Notes: generated by a model from the sequence alone, not told the origin. A stretch of 49,292 nt of DNA from Gammaproteobacteria bacterium (GCA_022712945.1 JAFLJP010000045.1:1-49292), one strand, 5' to 3'. Numbered from the stretch's first letter, positions 8,651 to 16,583 are shown. Numbers and translations are program-made.

Positions 8651-10762
8651 TCAATCGCGCCCGTCCACCAGTTTATACTTCACTACCAGCTCAAAACTCT
8701 TTTCCACCGCGCGGGCCCATTTCGGTGCCCCGGCGGCGGCATACCGAGAGATCTCGGCCTCGGTCCAGGCTTTTAGCGCCGGCCAATTGTCCCGGCGGCG
8801 GCGCACATGATCAACGATCTCGCGCAGAATGCAGTAGTTGTGCCCGGCTCGCGACACGCGCAGGTCCCAAAAGAACGGGTCGGACGAACTGGTCAGACGC
8901 GTGAAAAAAGGGATATATCTACGCACCAACGCCTGATCGCTTTCCAGTCGCGCCTCAATCTCACGTCGCTCGGAATTGGCGGTAATCCCAAGTTCAGCGC
9001 GCAACCCGGCCCAGTCGGACGGGTGACGCGCCTCAAAGGCACTGAAAAACGGCGTGTCACTTTCGTATGGCGCGTTATCGATCAGACAGTGCGCAGCCAG
9101 CCGGTACATGCGCATCTTCAGAAAGGCCGACCTAGTACCATAGATGCGCCCGTCAAACGCATCGAGCATAGGTGCGGAGCTGTCGATACTGACCGCACGC
9201 GACCCCTTGAGCAGGAAACCGATCATCATGATCAGGATCGGGGTACCGACGCCAAGTACATGAACCGGCACATCATCTGCATGACCGTTCACGACCCCAA
9301 GGGTGAGCGCATGGGCGGCGAGATAGGATTCCGGCAGGTTTTCGCCCAGATCCTCGACCACATCGCCCAGCTTGATCTCTCTAATCCAGCGACGGCTGGC
9401 CATCGGTGCACCATAGCTAATCGCAATCCCGTCCTTAAGAATACCGCGCGCCGCGCTGGCACCGTCTCGGGCGCTGGCATAATCGAAAGCGTGAATCACC
9501 AGGAAAAGAGCCGTTTCCGAAAGCTCTTGGGCAAAACCGAACTGCCCCTCCATCTGCCGCGTAAACATCTCACGGGTCAGGGCTTGATAGGGCGCGATCT
9601 CTTGCGGGTCGGGCGCGAAAACCCGGTCCATGAGACCTGCTATCATCATCACCGGCACCGTAAAATCTTCCAGTCCGATCATGTAATCGGGCCGCATCTT
9701 CAGCTGGGTCGCGATCACCTCAGTGGCATCAAGCGAGGCAAGGGACGTGGCACAGGCGGTAGCAATCTCAGCCATCAGCGCAGCGCGCTCGGTGCGGATT
9801 GCCTGAGTCACACCGCCTGCTTCGCTCCGGGCGCGGGCCAAAAGGGCGTTTCCAGGGATGCTGAACTGGCGGCCAAGCGCGTTCATCCGGGTCCAGTTGC
9901 CATTGTCGCTGATCAAGAGATTGCGCCGCGCATGAGCGATGGCGGCAAGCTGCAGGGTTTCGCTGGTCGTGTAATGCGCCGACAGAAGATAACCATCACG
10001 GATCAGTGTATCGGGAATGGCCAGGTCAAGCGTGACAGTCCCGAGATTCGACACAAACGTGTAAGCATCGCGCTTGTAGCGCGGGACGATGGGCCGTGCC
10101 ACGGCCACAGGCGCTACCGCAGGTCGAGCACGGGCGGGTGGCGGCACATGCTTCAGCTTCAGCGCGTCCGACATGTACATGATCAGCTCAAAAGCCCGCG
10201 CGGCCCCAACCATGTAGCCAATCTTGGCCTCGATCGACGCGCGCAGAATTTCAAATCCCGCATCGACGCGCAGCCGGTCGAAATCTGCCAGGTAGTCGCG
10301 GTAACGTGGCACAGAGTTGGTCGCAGGGCGAGGCTCACCATTGAGAAAACGGTTAATACGGCTATCCCAAACCGGGTAGACCTCGGGCGCCAGAAAATGC
10401 AGCAGCTTCGAGGTGCCGACAATGGAGTTGTTGACCAGCACCTTCAGTCCGTTGAGTTCCTCCGGTGCCAGTCTTTGGCCAGTATCACGAAGCGCATTGA
10501 GCGGTGCGAGAAACGGTTCCATATCGCCGCGACGCAGATTCATCGCCGTAGGCATTAGCCCATATACCATTGAGATCGTCGTAAAAAGCTCGTCCGCAGC
10601 AATGCGCCCGAACCCCGCCACGGCGGCCCGCATATGCGGATAGGTCGCCAGATAGGTGTAAAGCCTGCGCTCGGGGATGCTGTCGGTCGCGGCTAGCCGC
10701 GTAAGATCAAGGTCTAGCTGATGCTCGAACCCAGCCAGATTATTCACGGTCAGCTGTGACAT
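8651..10762 (-). CDS. Large protein with HhH-like segment and TGT/DpdA-like motifs, third gene of accessory cassette
   Basis: I do not recognise this 703-residue protein as a whole. Residues about 100–140 (SIVGTSKLLHFLAPEVYPVW) resemble the helix-hairpin-helix region of DNA-glycosylase-like domains. A Pro/Ala-rich linker (207–228) follows. The C-terminal two thirds has spaced motifs like the tRNA-guanine transglycosylase barrel and its DNA-modifying relative DpdA: ISDNGNW (284–290; first Asp), HVLGVGTP (501–508) and SIDSSAPMLDAF (525–536; candidate nucleophile Asp). The TGT zinc cysteines are not evident. The ATG at 10762 is preceded by an AGGAGG-like site. GC reaches about 70% in lines I counted. 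The function assignment is tentative. Confidence 0.7.
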   Translation of the reverse strand: MSQLTVNNLAGFEHQLDLDLTRLAATDSIPERRLYTYLATYPHMRAAVAGFGRIAADELFTTISMVYGLMPTAMNLRRGDMEPFLAPLNALRDTGQRLAPEELNGLKVLVNNSIVGTSKLLHFLAPEVYPVWDSRINRFLNGEPRPATNSVPRYRDYLADFDRLRVDAGFEILRASIEAKIGYMVGAARAFELIMYMSDALKLKHVPPPARARPAVAPVAVARPIVPRYKRDAYTFVSNLGTVTLDLAIPDTLIRDGYLLSAHYTTSETLQLAAIAHARRNLLISDNGNWTRMNALGRQFSIPGNALLARARSEAGGVTQAIRTERAALMAEIATACATSLASLDATEVIATQLKMRPDYMIGLEDFTVPVMMIAGLMDRVFAPDPQEIAPYQALTREMFTRQMEGQFGFAQELSETALFLVIHAFDYASARDGASAARGILKDGIAISYGAPMASRRWIREIKLGDVVEDLGENLPESYLAAHALTLGVVNGHADDVPVHVLGVGTPILIMMIGFLLKGSRAVSIDSSAPMLDAFDGRIYGTRSAFLKMRMYRLAAHCLIDNAPYESDTPFFSAFEARHPSDWAGLRAELGITANSERREIEARLESDQALVRRYIPFFTRLTSSSDPFFWDLRVSRAGHNYCILREIVDHVRRRRDNWPALKAWTEAEISRYAAAGAPKWARAVEKSFELVVKYKLVDGRD

Positions 10763-10768
10763 TGCCTC

Positions 10769-11620
10769 CTACTCGCTCTGCCAGGGAGCGCTGCCGTTTG
10801 TGCAATGAGCGTTGTATTCTTCCAGTGCTTCGTTATAGACCTCTTCGGCCGCTTCCAATTCACCCTGCTTTTCATCCAGCGCATCTTCCTTGTCACCCAG
10901 CTCGCTCCGCGAGTTGGCTAGATCGCCCTCCTTTTCTTCAAGCTCCTGCTCCTTAGTATCCAGTTTATCCAACTTTTCATCGAGCTTTTCCTGCTTTTCA
11001 TCGAGCTTTTCGCGCGCATAATCCGCTTCATCGCTGGCGACCAGGTACTCGGCATAGGCCTCGTCGCGCGCCTCGGTCTTGCTGTCGACCACCTGATCGG
11101 CGGCATCCACCTCAGCCTCAAACGCCGGAATGGTCGTGTTTTCATAGTTCAGTGTCTGCGCTGCTAGAACATCGATCTCGGCCTGGATTACAGCCTGTTC
11201 AGCCGGCGTCAAGGTGTCGCCGGTCGCGAGTTTTGTGGCCAGATGGCCGATCTCTTCATAGATTTTACTCAGCTCTTCTCGGGCCTCTGCCAGAGCAAGA
11301 CGGCGCATATCCGCGGAAGAGCGTGCCACATTCAAGGCATTCTGCTTCTCGAAATACTTGAGAAGCTTTTCGGTCTCTTTCTCCTCCTTTTCGTCGACTT
11401 TTTCCAGAGCCTCTTCCAGAGCGTTTTCAGCTTCGTAGATAGCCCCATTCAACTCGCGGATTGCATCTATCTTTTCCTCGATTTGACCGATCTTCTCGTT
11501 AATTCCATCTTCTTTGGACTCAATCTCGCCGATCTTTTCTTCGATCGCCTCGCGCTTATCCTCGAGCTTTTCCGCTTTCTTTTCCAGCTTATCTTCTTGC
11601 TTTTTACAATCATATGCCAT
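10769..11620 (-). CDS. Coiled-coil protein, second gene of accessory cassette
   Basis: The product (283 residues from the ATG at 11620, with AAGGAATA upstream) is almost entirely charged coiled coil rich in Glu, Lys and Asp. Helical heptads run over about residues 5–120 and 180–265, separated by a less regular middle (about 110–180). There is no signal peptide, membrane segment or Walker motif. The frame is open upstream to 11728 with several cysteines, but that part overlaps the preceding gene and lacks coiled-coil character, so I exclude it. The gene is tightly packed with the genes on each side, which suggests a structural or scaffolding subunit of a shared complex. No function is known to me. 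Confidence 0.75.
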   Translation of the reverse strand: MAYDCKKQEDKLEKKAEKLEDKREAIEEKIGEIESKEDGINEKIGQIEEKIDAIRELNGAIYEAENALEEALEKVDEKEEKETEKLLKYFEKQNALNVARSSADMRRLALAEAREELSKIYEEIGHLATKLATGDTLTPAEQAVIQAEIDVLAAQTLNYENTTIPAFEAEVDAADQVVDSKTEARDEAYAEYLVASDEADYAREKLDEKQEKLDEKLDKLDTKEQELEEKEGDLANSRSELGDKEDALDEKQGELEAAEEVYNEALEEYNAHCTNGSAPWQSE

Positions 11621-11636
11621 GGTTATATTCCTTTGC

Positions 11637-12725
11637 TCAGAGTCGCCCGTGCAGCTCGTTACGCCCACCGATCTCTCGCAGATCCGGCAGTTCCCACAGC
11701 ATATCAATGGACCTAGGAACAAGGTCATAGGCAGGGCGGGTCTCGGAAATCAGGTAATCCTCCCAGATATCAGTCGCATTGGCACTGATCGGCAAAAAGC
11801 CCACCTGTAAGAACTCTGTACCCGCGTCTTCGGCCAGCGTGCCTGCGAGATAGAGCCAAGATCCCTTGGCCAGCCCCGCGCGTTGTGCGTTGCGACGCGG
11901 CAGCCGCAGCTCGCTCACCTGACCCGCATCGACGGTGATCCGAGTGAAACCGTCGCCATCATCAACCCAGGCAATATCGACACAGCGGGTTTGCAGCCGC
12001 ACCCTATCTCCAATCGTGGTTCCGACCACCTGTGGCACTGCTGCCAACATCTCGGCCCAGGGACGGGCCAATTGAGTACGATTTTCAGCCACTTTACGCA
12101 GGCCCGTAGTCTTCGCGGCATTGGTCAGGCGGAACATTAACATCAGGCTGGCTGCGCTCAACATGGCGATGCGGCGGCACAGATGGGCAACTCGAACAGC
12201 AGCCAGCCCGGTGGATTTAGGCCCGTCCCCCTGCCCCGCCAGCGCTACGGCGGCATAGGCCAGATCGCCCGAGGTCGTGTTGAGACACCCGGCCAGCACG
12301 TCGGCCAGTCGCTCGATCCGACCGCTCTTGGCAGCCGTGCGAGTGTCAAGCAGCAGCTCTGCATATTGCGCCTCCGCCCGCCCAATGGCGCGTAAAATAT
12401 AGGCTGAGTCTTCAGCCTGGGGCATCATCCGTCCGGCCTGATACCGCGTGGCAATATGGGCATGCACCGCCACAGCCGCCAACCGCGCAAGCTTTTTGAT
12501 CGCACTTTCCGACAGCACCGTATTCTCAGCCACAACCGGCAGCTCTGTCAGCTTCTCAACGCCATCACTTAGCCGCCCGAAAACCTCGAGCGCCAAAGGC
12601 GAAACATCCCCGCCAGCCTCCCGGTCATAAGCAGCCATAAGTTCGAAGACCCGATCATTGGCAAATTGCCTCAAGCCACGCAATTCGCTTTGCAGCTGGA
12701 ACTCATCCATCAAAACTGTGCTCAA
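11637..12725 (-). CDS. Unknown helical protein with beta-rich C-terminal domain, first gene of accessory cassette
   Basis: I do not recognise this protein. The first 230 or so residues are alpha-helical and alanine-rich. A later segment (about 235–320; VGTTIGDRVRLQTRCVDIAW, then a VSELRLP strand and KGSWLYLAGTL) looks like a small beta barrel, possibly OB-like, ending in a strand EFLQVGFLPI. I choose a TTG start at 12725 because a perfect AGGAGG lies eight bases upstream. A GTG at 12755 would put that site inside the gene, and an ATG at 12710 is too far from it. It leads the three-gene minus-strand cassette and has a 16-base gap to the coiled-coil gene. Confidence 0.7.
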   Translation of the reverse strand: MSTVLMDEFQLQSELRGLRQFANDRVFELMAAYDREAGGDVSPLALEVFGRLSDGVEKLTELPVVAENTVLSESAIKKLARLAAVAVHAHIATRYQAGRMMPQAEDSAYILRAIGRAEAQYAELLLDTRTAAKSGRIERLADVLAGCLNTTSGDLAYAAVALAGQGDGPKSTGLAAVRVAHLCRRIAMLSAASLMLMFRLTNAAKTTGLRKVAENRTQLARPWAEMLAAVPQVVGTTIGDRVRLQTRCVDIAWVDDGDGFTRITVDAGQVSELRLPRRNAQRAGLAKGSWLYLAGTLAEDAGTEFLQVGFLPISANATDIWEDYLISETRPAYDLVPRSIDMLWELPDLREIGGRNELHGRL

Positions 12726-12779
12726 CGCGATTTCCTCCTGAATAAACAACCCCACTCAACCCGCACGCAAGTATAAAAA

Positions 12780-12815
12780 TTTATAGCAACTATAAATGCT
12801 ATATTTGCATAAACC
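12780..12815. promoter_or_regulatory. AT-rich palindrome upstream of the accessory cassette
   Basis: TTTATAG (12780–12786) and CTATAAA (12790–12796) form a perfect inverted repeat across CAA, overlapped by an ATAGC…GCTAT pair. It sits about 55 bases upstream of the cassette's TTG start in AT-rich sequence unlike the GC-rich genes. It is a plausible promoter/operator. No autoregulator gene is obvious in the cassette. Confidence 0.4.
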
Positions 12816-12902
12816 CCAGAGTATCACCAACCCTCAATTGTGTCGCTACTTAGGGGTGGAAAAAGAGCGTTGGATTTACAACCCATGCTATTGCTAGCCC
12901 CT

Positions 12903-12967
12903 GTAGGAACAGGCTTTAGCCTGCGATAAATGCCCCGACCTCTTTGCAAGCTGAAACTTGCGCCTAC
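12903..12967. repeat. REP-like palindromic repeat
   Basis: The unit opens with GTAGG and closes with CCTAC. It contains two nested hairpins, AGGCT-TT-AGCCT (12911–12922) and GCAAG-CTGAAA-CTTGC (12946–12961). The wording (GTAGGAACAGGCTTTAGCCTGCG) matches the style of abundant REP-type repeats of gammaproteobacterial intergenic DNA; that is recall, not a search. It lies downstream of bluB and upstream of the accessory cassette and could also stop transcription from bluB. Confidence 0.6.
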
Positions 12968-13040
12968 CATAACCACCAAATCATGAAGGGCACCGACTTA
13001 AACTACGTAAAAACCGTTTAATACGGAGAGGGTCCGGCAG

Positions 13041-13742
13041 TTACTCCCCTGTAAGTCGAGCACTATTTCCCCACTGGTCATCAAACAGCAGTTCGTGTAG
13101 TGGACGCCCTTGACGCCACTTTTCCATCTCCAGCATCGGCTGTGGGTAGAAGCTATCTACTGGGCCGAGGCAAAGAATGGCTATCGGTTTGCTGCCTTGG
13201 GGCATGTTCAGCAGTTGTGCTAGTTCGAGGGGGTCGAAGAGTGAGACCCAGCCGAGTCCGAGGTTTTCGGCCCGTGCTGCTAGCCATAGATTTTGAATCG
13301 CGCAGGCGACGGAGCAGAGTGCCATTTCATTCGGCATGGTGCGGCGACCAAACAGGGTACCGTCGTCGGGGGCCAGCGCCACCACCAACAGTTCGGCGCA
13401 TTCACGGATGCCTTCGACTTTGAGCTGCATGAATGCTGAGCCTTGCTCGCCCAGCGCAGCGGCTGTCTTGTTGCGTTCGCTGGTGACCAGCTCGGCAATC
13501 GCCTTGCGTTTCGCACTGCTGCGAATGCGGATAAAGCGCCAGGGTTGCATCAGCCCCACGGAGGGGCTTTGGTGCGCCGCTTGCAACAGTCGGACAAAGG
13601 TCTGTTGGTCTACTTTTTCCCCGGATTTAAAGTGACGCATATCGCGGCGTGCTTCAATAATGCGATAGAGGCTCTCCCGTTCAGCCGGAGAGAACAGCGG
13701 CGGCGCGGGGTGGTTATCATCAGCCACCGGACGGGCTGCCAC
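13041..13742 (-). CDS. bluB: 5,6-dimethylbenzimidazole synthase BluB
   Basis: BluB is a flavin-destroying nitroreductase-fold enzyme that converts reduced FMN and O2 to 5,6-dimethylbenzimidazole, the lower ligand of cobalamin. Diagnostic segments are IIEARRDMRHFKSGE, SPSVGLMQPWRFI, the flavin-contact GRRTMPNEMALCSVACAIQNLWLAARAE (positions about 130–157) and LGWVSLFDP. The 233-residue length fits. The start is GTG at 13742, overlapping the ferredoxin-like gene by 23 bases; a second GTG at 13727 is possible. It is the last gene of the cobalamin locus. An O2-requiring enzyme alongside Cbi-type genes means the cell meets oxygen at least at times. Confidence 0.95.
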   Translation of the reverse strand: MAARPVADDNHPAPPLFSPAERESLYRIIEARRDMRHFKSGEKVDQQTFVRLLQAAHQSPSVGLMQPWRFIRIRSSAKRKAIAELVTSERNKTAAALGEQGSAFMQLKVEGIRECAELLVVALAPDDGTLFGRRTMPNEMALCSVACAIQNLWLAARAENLGLGWVSLFDPLELAQLLNMPQGSKPIAILCLGPVDSFYPQPMLEMEKWRQGRPLHELLFDDQWGNSARLTGE

Positions 13743-14067
13743 TGCGGTGGTAGATCAGCTCTTCTACCGGTTCACCCGCTACCAGGTGCTGCTCAATAAT
13801 GCGGTCAAGGTTGGCTTCGGTGACGTTGTAGTACCAGATACCATCGGGTTGAATGGAGAGTACCGGGCCTCCTTTGCAGGTTGCAAAGCAGTGTGCCCGG
13901 GTGCGCTTCACCCGCAATGCACCGCTATCAATACCGGCGGCTTTGAACTTCTCTCCCAGGGTCTCAAATAGCCGTTGTGACTCGCCTTCTTTGGAACAAC
14001 GCGGCCCTACACACACCAGCATGTGGCGTTTGTAGGGGGCCATTTTTGGTTTTTCAACTTGGTTCAT
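13720..14067 (-). CDS. (2Fe-2S) ferredoxin domain protein of the cobalamin cluster
   Basis: This 115-residue thioredoxin-like 2Fe-2S ferredoxin has its cluster cysteines in VCVGPRCSKEG and HCFATCKGGP (CX4C … CX3C pattern). It resembles the CbiW/ferredoxin-like proteins often found within cobalamin gene clusters, where an electron-donor role in corrin synthesis or a cobaltochelation-related role is suspected. I start at the ATG at 14067; the frame stays open upstream to 14301 but that part is out of register with cobJ and has no ferredoxin character. It overlaps bluB downstream and lies 10 bases after cobJ, so the genes are co-translated neighbours. Confidence 0.88.
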   Translation of the reverse strand: MNQVEKPKMAPYKRHMLVCVGPRCSKEGESQRLFETLGEKFKAAGIDSGALRVKRTRAHCFATCKGGPVLSIQPDGIWYYNVTEANLDRIIEQHLVAGEPVEELIYHRSGSPSGG

Positions 14068-14077
14068 AACATCACTC

Positions 14078-15427
14078 TCATTGCGCTCTATTTTCGGTGC
14101 TGGATATCTGCTGCTGCCAACAGTTTTGGTAGTGGCTCTCTGCTGCGGAATTAAATTCACTATTCTGGCGAACCAGTGACAGGTTAAACACGGCATGACC
14201 TGCGGCATCCAGAAAGTGCACACTGCGTAGTTGATCGCCGCGCTGCACCATCCAGGCGTCGGTGACATTGGCCCAGTGGAGGTGCAGATGGAAATGATCA
14301 TTTTCGATGTTCAACCACTCGCCGCGCACCTTGAAATCAGCGGCATGCAGCATCAACTCCGAGACCCCACCCGCTTCGCTGCGCACCACACCGCGCAGTC
14401 GACCCCATTGTGGAGCCTCTCTCTGCACCAGTTCTAGCCGGTTGCTGTTAACTGCTACGGCGCTGAAATAACCGGCCGAATCTTCTTCATCAGCCGCTGC
14501 AATGGCGGCGATAATTTCTGCCAGCGGCATGTCAAAATAACGCGCCACTGAGTGCAGTGATGAGTCAGAATTTTCACGCAGGTAAGCTCGTACACACGAT
14601 TGCCACCCCTCCAGTCCCATGGTTAGGGAGCGCCCCCGGCGCTCTTCACCTTTCACCTCACCGGTCAGCTGATTGTATTTATTGGCATAGCCACGGGGGG
14701 TGATCATCAGCCCCTGCTCAAGGTAGGTGCTGCTGTTACCTATGAGCACGGTGGTCAACATGCCGATGTTGCAATCCACCATCTCATCAAGGCGGACAAT
14801 CTGAATATTCTGTTTTTCGCGATAGGCGGACTTTACAATCGCCACTGGGGTATCTGGTTTGCGGTGTAGCAGCAGAATGCGTTGTGCCTCCACAATCTGC
14901 TGGGTACGGCGACCACTTTTGGGGTTGTAGAGGGCAACCACAAAATCACTGCGTGCCGCTGCTTGCAGCCGACGTGAAATCACTGGCCACGGGGTCAACA
15001 GGTCAGAGAGTGAGATCGAGCAGAAGTCGTGGGTCAGGGGCGCACCCACCAGTGAGGCGCAGGCTGAGAGTGCGGTGCTGCCCGGTATCACTTCCACCTC
15101 AATGTCGCCATCGGGTTGCCAGCCTGATTGCAGCAGCACCTCATAAGTGGGGCCGGCCATGCCGTAAACGCCAATATCTCCCGAGGAAATCAGGGCCACG
15201 GTTTTGCCCTTTCTGGCCTGTTCGTAGGCTTCAATCGAGCGGTCAAGCTCTTCGGTCATCCCTTTGCGTACCACCTCTTTTCCTTCAAGCTGGTCGGCGA
15301 CCAGGTTGATGTAGGTGGAGTAACCGATCACCACATCCGCTTCGCTGATTGCCTCGACAGCACGGAGGCTCATGTGTTGTTTGGCTCCCGGGCCGAAACC
15401 GATCAGCAGAATTTTACCTTTATTCAT
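14078..15427 (-). CDS. cobJ: Precorrin-3B C17-methyltransferase (CobJ/CbiH) fused to a HutX/ChuX-like domain
   Basis: Residues 1–245 form a complete SAM-dependent corrin methyltransferase that also drives ring contraction: LIGFGPGAKQHMSLRA, the SSGDIGVYGMAG loop, PGSTALSACASLVGAPLTHDF and YNPKSGRRTQQI. The remaining 200 or so residues are not part of the standard family. WQSCVRAYLRENSDSSLHSV with MPLAEIIAAI resembles the N-terminal helices of HutX. WLNIENDHFHLHLHWANVTD plus VHFLDAAGHAVFNLSL resembles its haem-binding sheet, including a His-rich strand. The fusion may bind a tetrapyrrole intermediate. The ATG overlaps the preceding stop by one base. Confidence 0.92.
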   Translation of the reverse strand: MNKGKILLIGFGPGAKQHMSLRAVEAISEADVVIGYSTYINLVADQLEGKEVVRKGMTEELDRSIEAYEQARKGKTVALISSGDIGVYGMAGPTYEVLLQSGWQPDGDIEVEVIPGSTALSACASLVGAPLTHDFCSISLSDLLTPWPVISRRLQAAARSDFVVALYNPKSGRRTQQIVEAQRILLLHRKPDTPVAIVKSAYREKQNIQIVRLDEMVDCNIGMLTTVLIGNSSTYLEQGLMITPRGYANKYNQLTGEVKGEERRGRSLTMGLEGWQSCVRAYLRENSDSSLHSVARYFDMPLAEIIAAIAAADEEDSAGYFSAVAVNSNRLELVQREAPQWGRLRGVVRSEAGGVSELMLHAADFKVRGEWLNIENDHFHLHLHWANVTDAWMVQRGDQLRSVHFLDAAGHAVFNLSLVRQNSEFNSAAESHYQNCWQQQISSTENRAQ

Positions 15428-15837
15428 TATTTACATTTACCTCTTACGATGGAGACGGTGGCGTTTTTGCCATCACGACCCCGATATTTATACTTCTCAA
15501 CCAGCAGGCTGTTCATGTCCGTTTTTGCCGCCAAAATCGCGGCTGCTTCGGCCACCGCCGGGGTGCCCATATATTTCAGCACCACCGCCGAGGGGTTGGG
15601 CACCGGCACTTGGGCGAGCTGCTCGGCGCTGAAAAAATGCAACGGCCAGTGCTGCTGTTCGGCCAGCGCCAGCAGCGCTGCTTCATCATTTTTTTTATCG
15701 ATGCTGGCCAGTGCGCTAACGGCATCGCGCCCTTGGTTAATCTCTCCCAGAGCGAGGTCAACTGCGCTGGTTAAGGTCTCCAGGGAGGCGTTGCGATCAC
15801 AGCCGATACCCAGCACCAGGGTTAGCTTCTGGCTCAC
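15427..15837 (-). CDS. cobE: CobE / CbiG C-terminal domain protein
   Basis: This 136-residue protein matches the C-terminal domain of CbiG, known as a separate protein CobE in the aerobic pathway. Signatures are LVLGIGCDRNASLETL near the start, FFSAEQLAQVPVPNPS in the middle and a closing VEKYKYRGRDGKNATVSIVRGK. It takes part around the cobalt-precorrin-5A deacylation/ring-contraction steps, although its exact chemistry is uncertain. The GTG start at 15837 overlaps the preceding cbiG stop (GTGA), and its own stop overlaps the cobJ start (TAATG), so all three are translationally coupled. Confidence 0.9.
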   Translation of the reverse strand: MSQKLTLVLGIGCDRNASLETLTSAVDLALGEINQGRDAVSALASIDKKNDEAALLALAEQQHWPLHFFSAEQLAQVPVPNPSAVVLKYMGTPAVAEAAAILAAKTDMNSLLVEKYKYRGRDGKNATVSIVRGKCK

Positions 15838-16583
15838 GCCTCTTGCTCTTTCGGTGGGCGGTAGACTACCAACCGCTCTTCCAGCGCCGCCCAGGTGGTT
15901 TCGTCAATCGCCCGGTGGGTGATCCACAGCAGTGCTGAATATTTTTCCAGATCCACCTCTTCATAGCGCTCAAACAGATGAATGTTGCCCGGTAGCGGGT
16001 TATTCCGCCGCCACCACGCTTTTGAGCCACACTCCTGAATCAATGCAATTGGCTCTTCATTCACCACATGGGCAGAGACGCGGGTGATGTTGAGCTTGGG
16101 CGCTTCAACCTGCCAGCCCAGCTCACGGCCCAGAATATCCACCGGAATGGTCTTCCCCACGTCGGAGGCGGTGGTCACCACGGCGGTGGCATTCAGCAGT
16201 GTGGCAAGTTGTTCGGCATAGGCGTTGGCACCGCCGATATGACCCGATAAAACGGGGATAACAAACTGTGCCGCATCATCCACCACTACCACCCCTGGGT
16301 CTTCATCTTTCGATTTTAGGTGTGGGGCGATCAGTCGCACCACGGCACCCAGTGAGACAAAAAAGACGATCTGGTCGTAGTCACGAAAAAAACCACCGAT
16401 TTGCGCTCGAAGTGCACCGTCATAGACATTCACTTTATTGGGTAGTGCCGACATTAGCGTGGCAAATTTTTGTGCGACCACCACCTCTGCGGTGGGCATT
16501 TTTGGTGCCATGGCGGCCACCTGTTTTGCCCCGTGTTTGGTAATGGCGACGAGCACCACACGCGGCGCATTAGTGTTATTCAT
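15834..16583 (-). CDS. cbiG: Cobalt-precorrin-5A hydrolase, N-terminal and core domains (CbiG without C-terminal domain)
   Basis: This enzyme opens the C20-derived lactone of cobalt-precorrin-5A and releases acetaldehyde in the anaerobic B12 route. The N-terminal Rossmann-like part has VVLVAITKHGAKQVA. The core shows IVFFVSLGAVVRLIAPHLKSKDEDPGVVVVDD and PVLSGHIGGANAYAEQLA, standard for CbiG. It ends at 249 residues where full CbiG would continue; the missing part is the next gene. A clean overlapping junction suggests an established two-gene arrangement, not a sequencing frameshift. It is the first cobalamin gene after the 9.5-kb interruption, so it needs its own promoter or read-through. Confidence 0.93.
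   Translation of the reverse strand: MNNTNAPRVVLVAITKHGAKQVAAMAPKMPTAEVVVAQKFATLMSALPNKVNVYDGALRAQIGGFFRDYDQIVFFVSLGAVVRLIAPHLKSKDEDPGVVVVDDAAQFVIPVLSGHIGGANAYAEQLATLLNATAVVTTASDVGKTIPVDILGRELGWQVEAPKLNITRVSAHVVNEEPIALIQECGSKAWWRRNNPLPGNIHLFERYEEVDLEKYSALLWITHRAIDETTWAALEERLVVYRPPKEQEA

Noticed and set aside
8807..10558. A 583-codon open frame on the plus strand
   Set aside because: It lies wholly antisense to the 703-residue gene in GC-rich DNA, has an unstructured His/Arg-rich composition and no ribosome site. It is a shadow of the minus-strand gene.
10769..11620. Repetitive DNA in the coiled-coil gene as a tandem repeat array
   Set aside because: The similarity reflects Glu/Lys/Leu heptads at protein level; the DNA copies are not regular units.
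13720..14301. Longer N-terminus for the ferredoxin-like protein
   Set aside because: The extra 78 codons run through the end of cobJ in another frame and carry no domain; the internal ATG at 14067 fits the family length.
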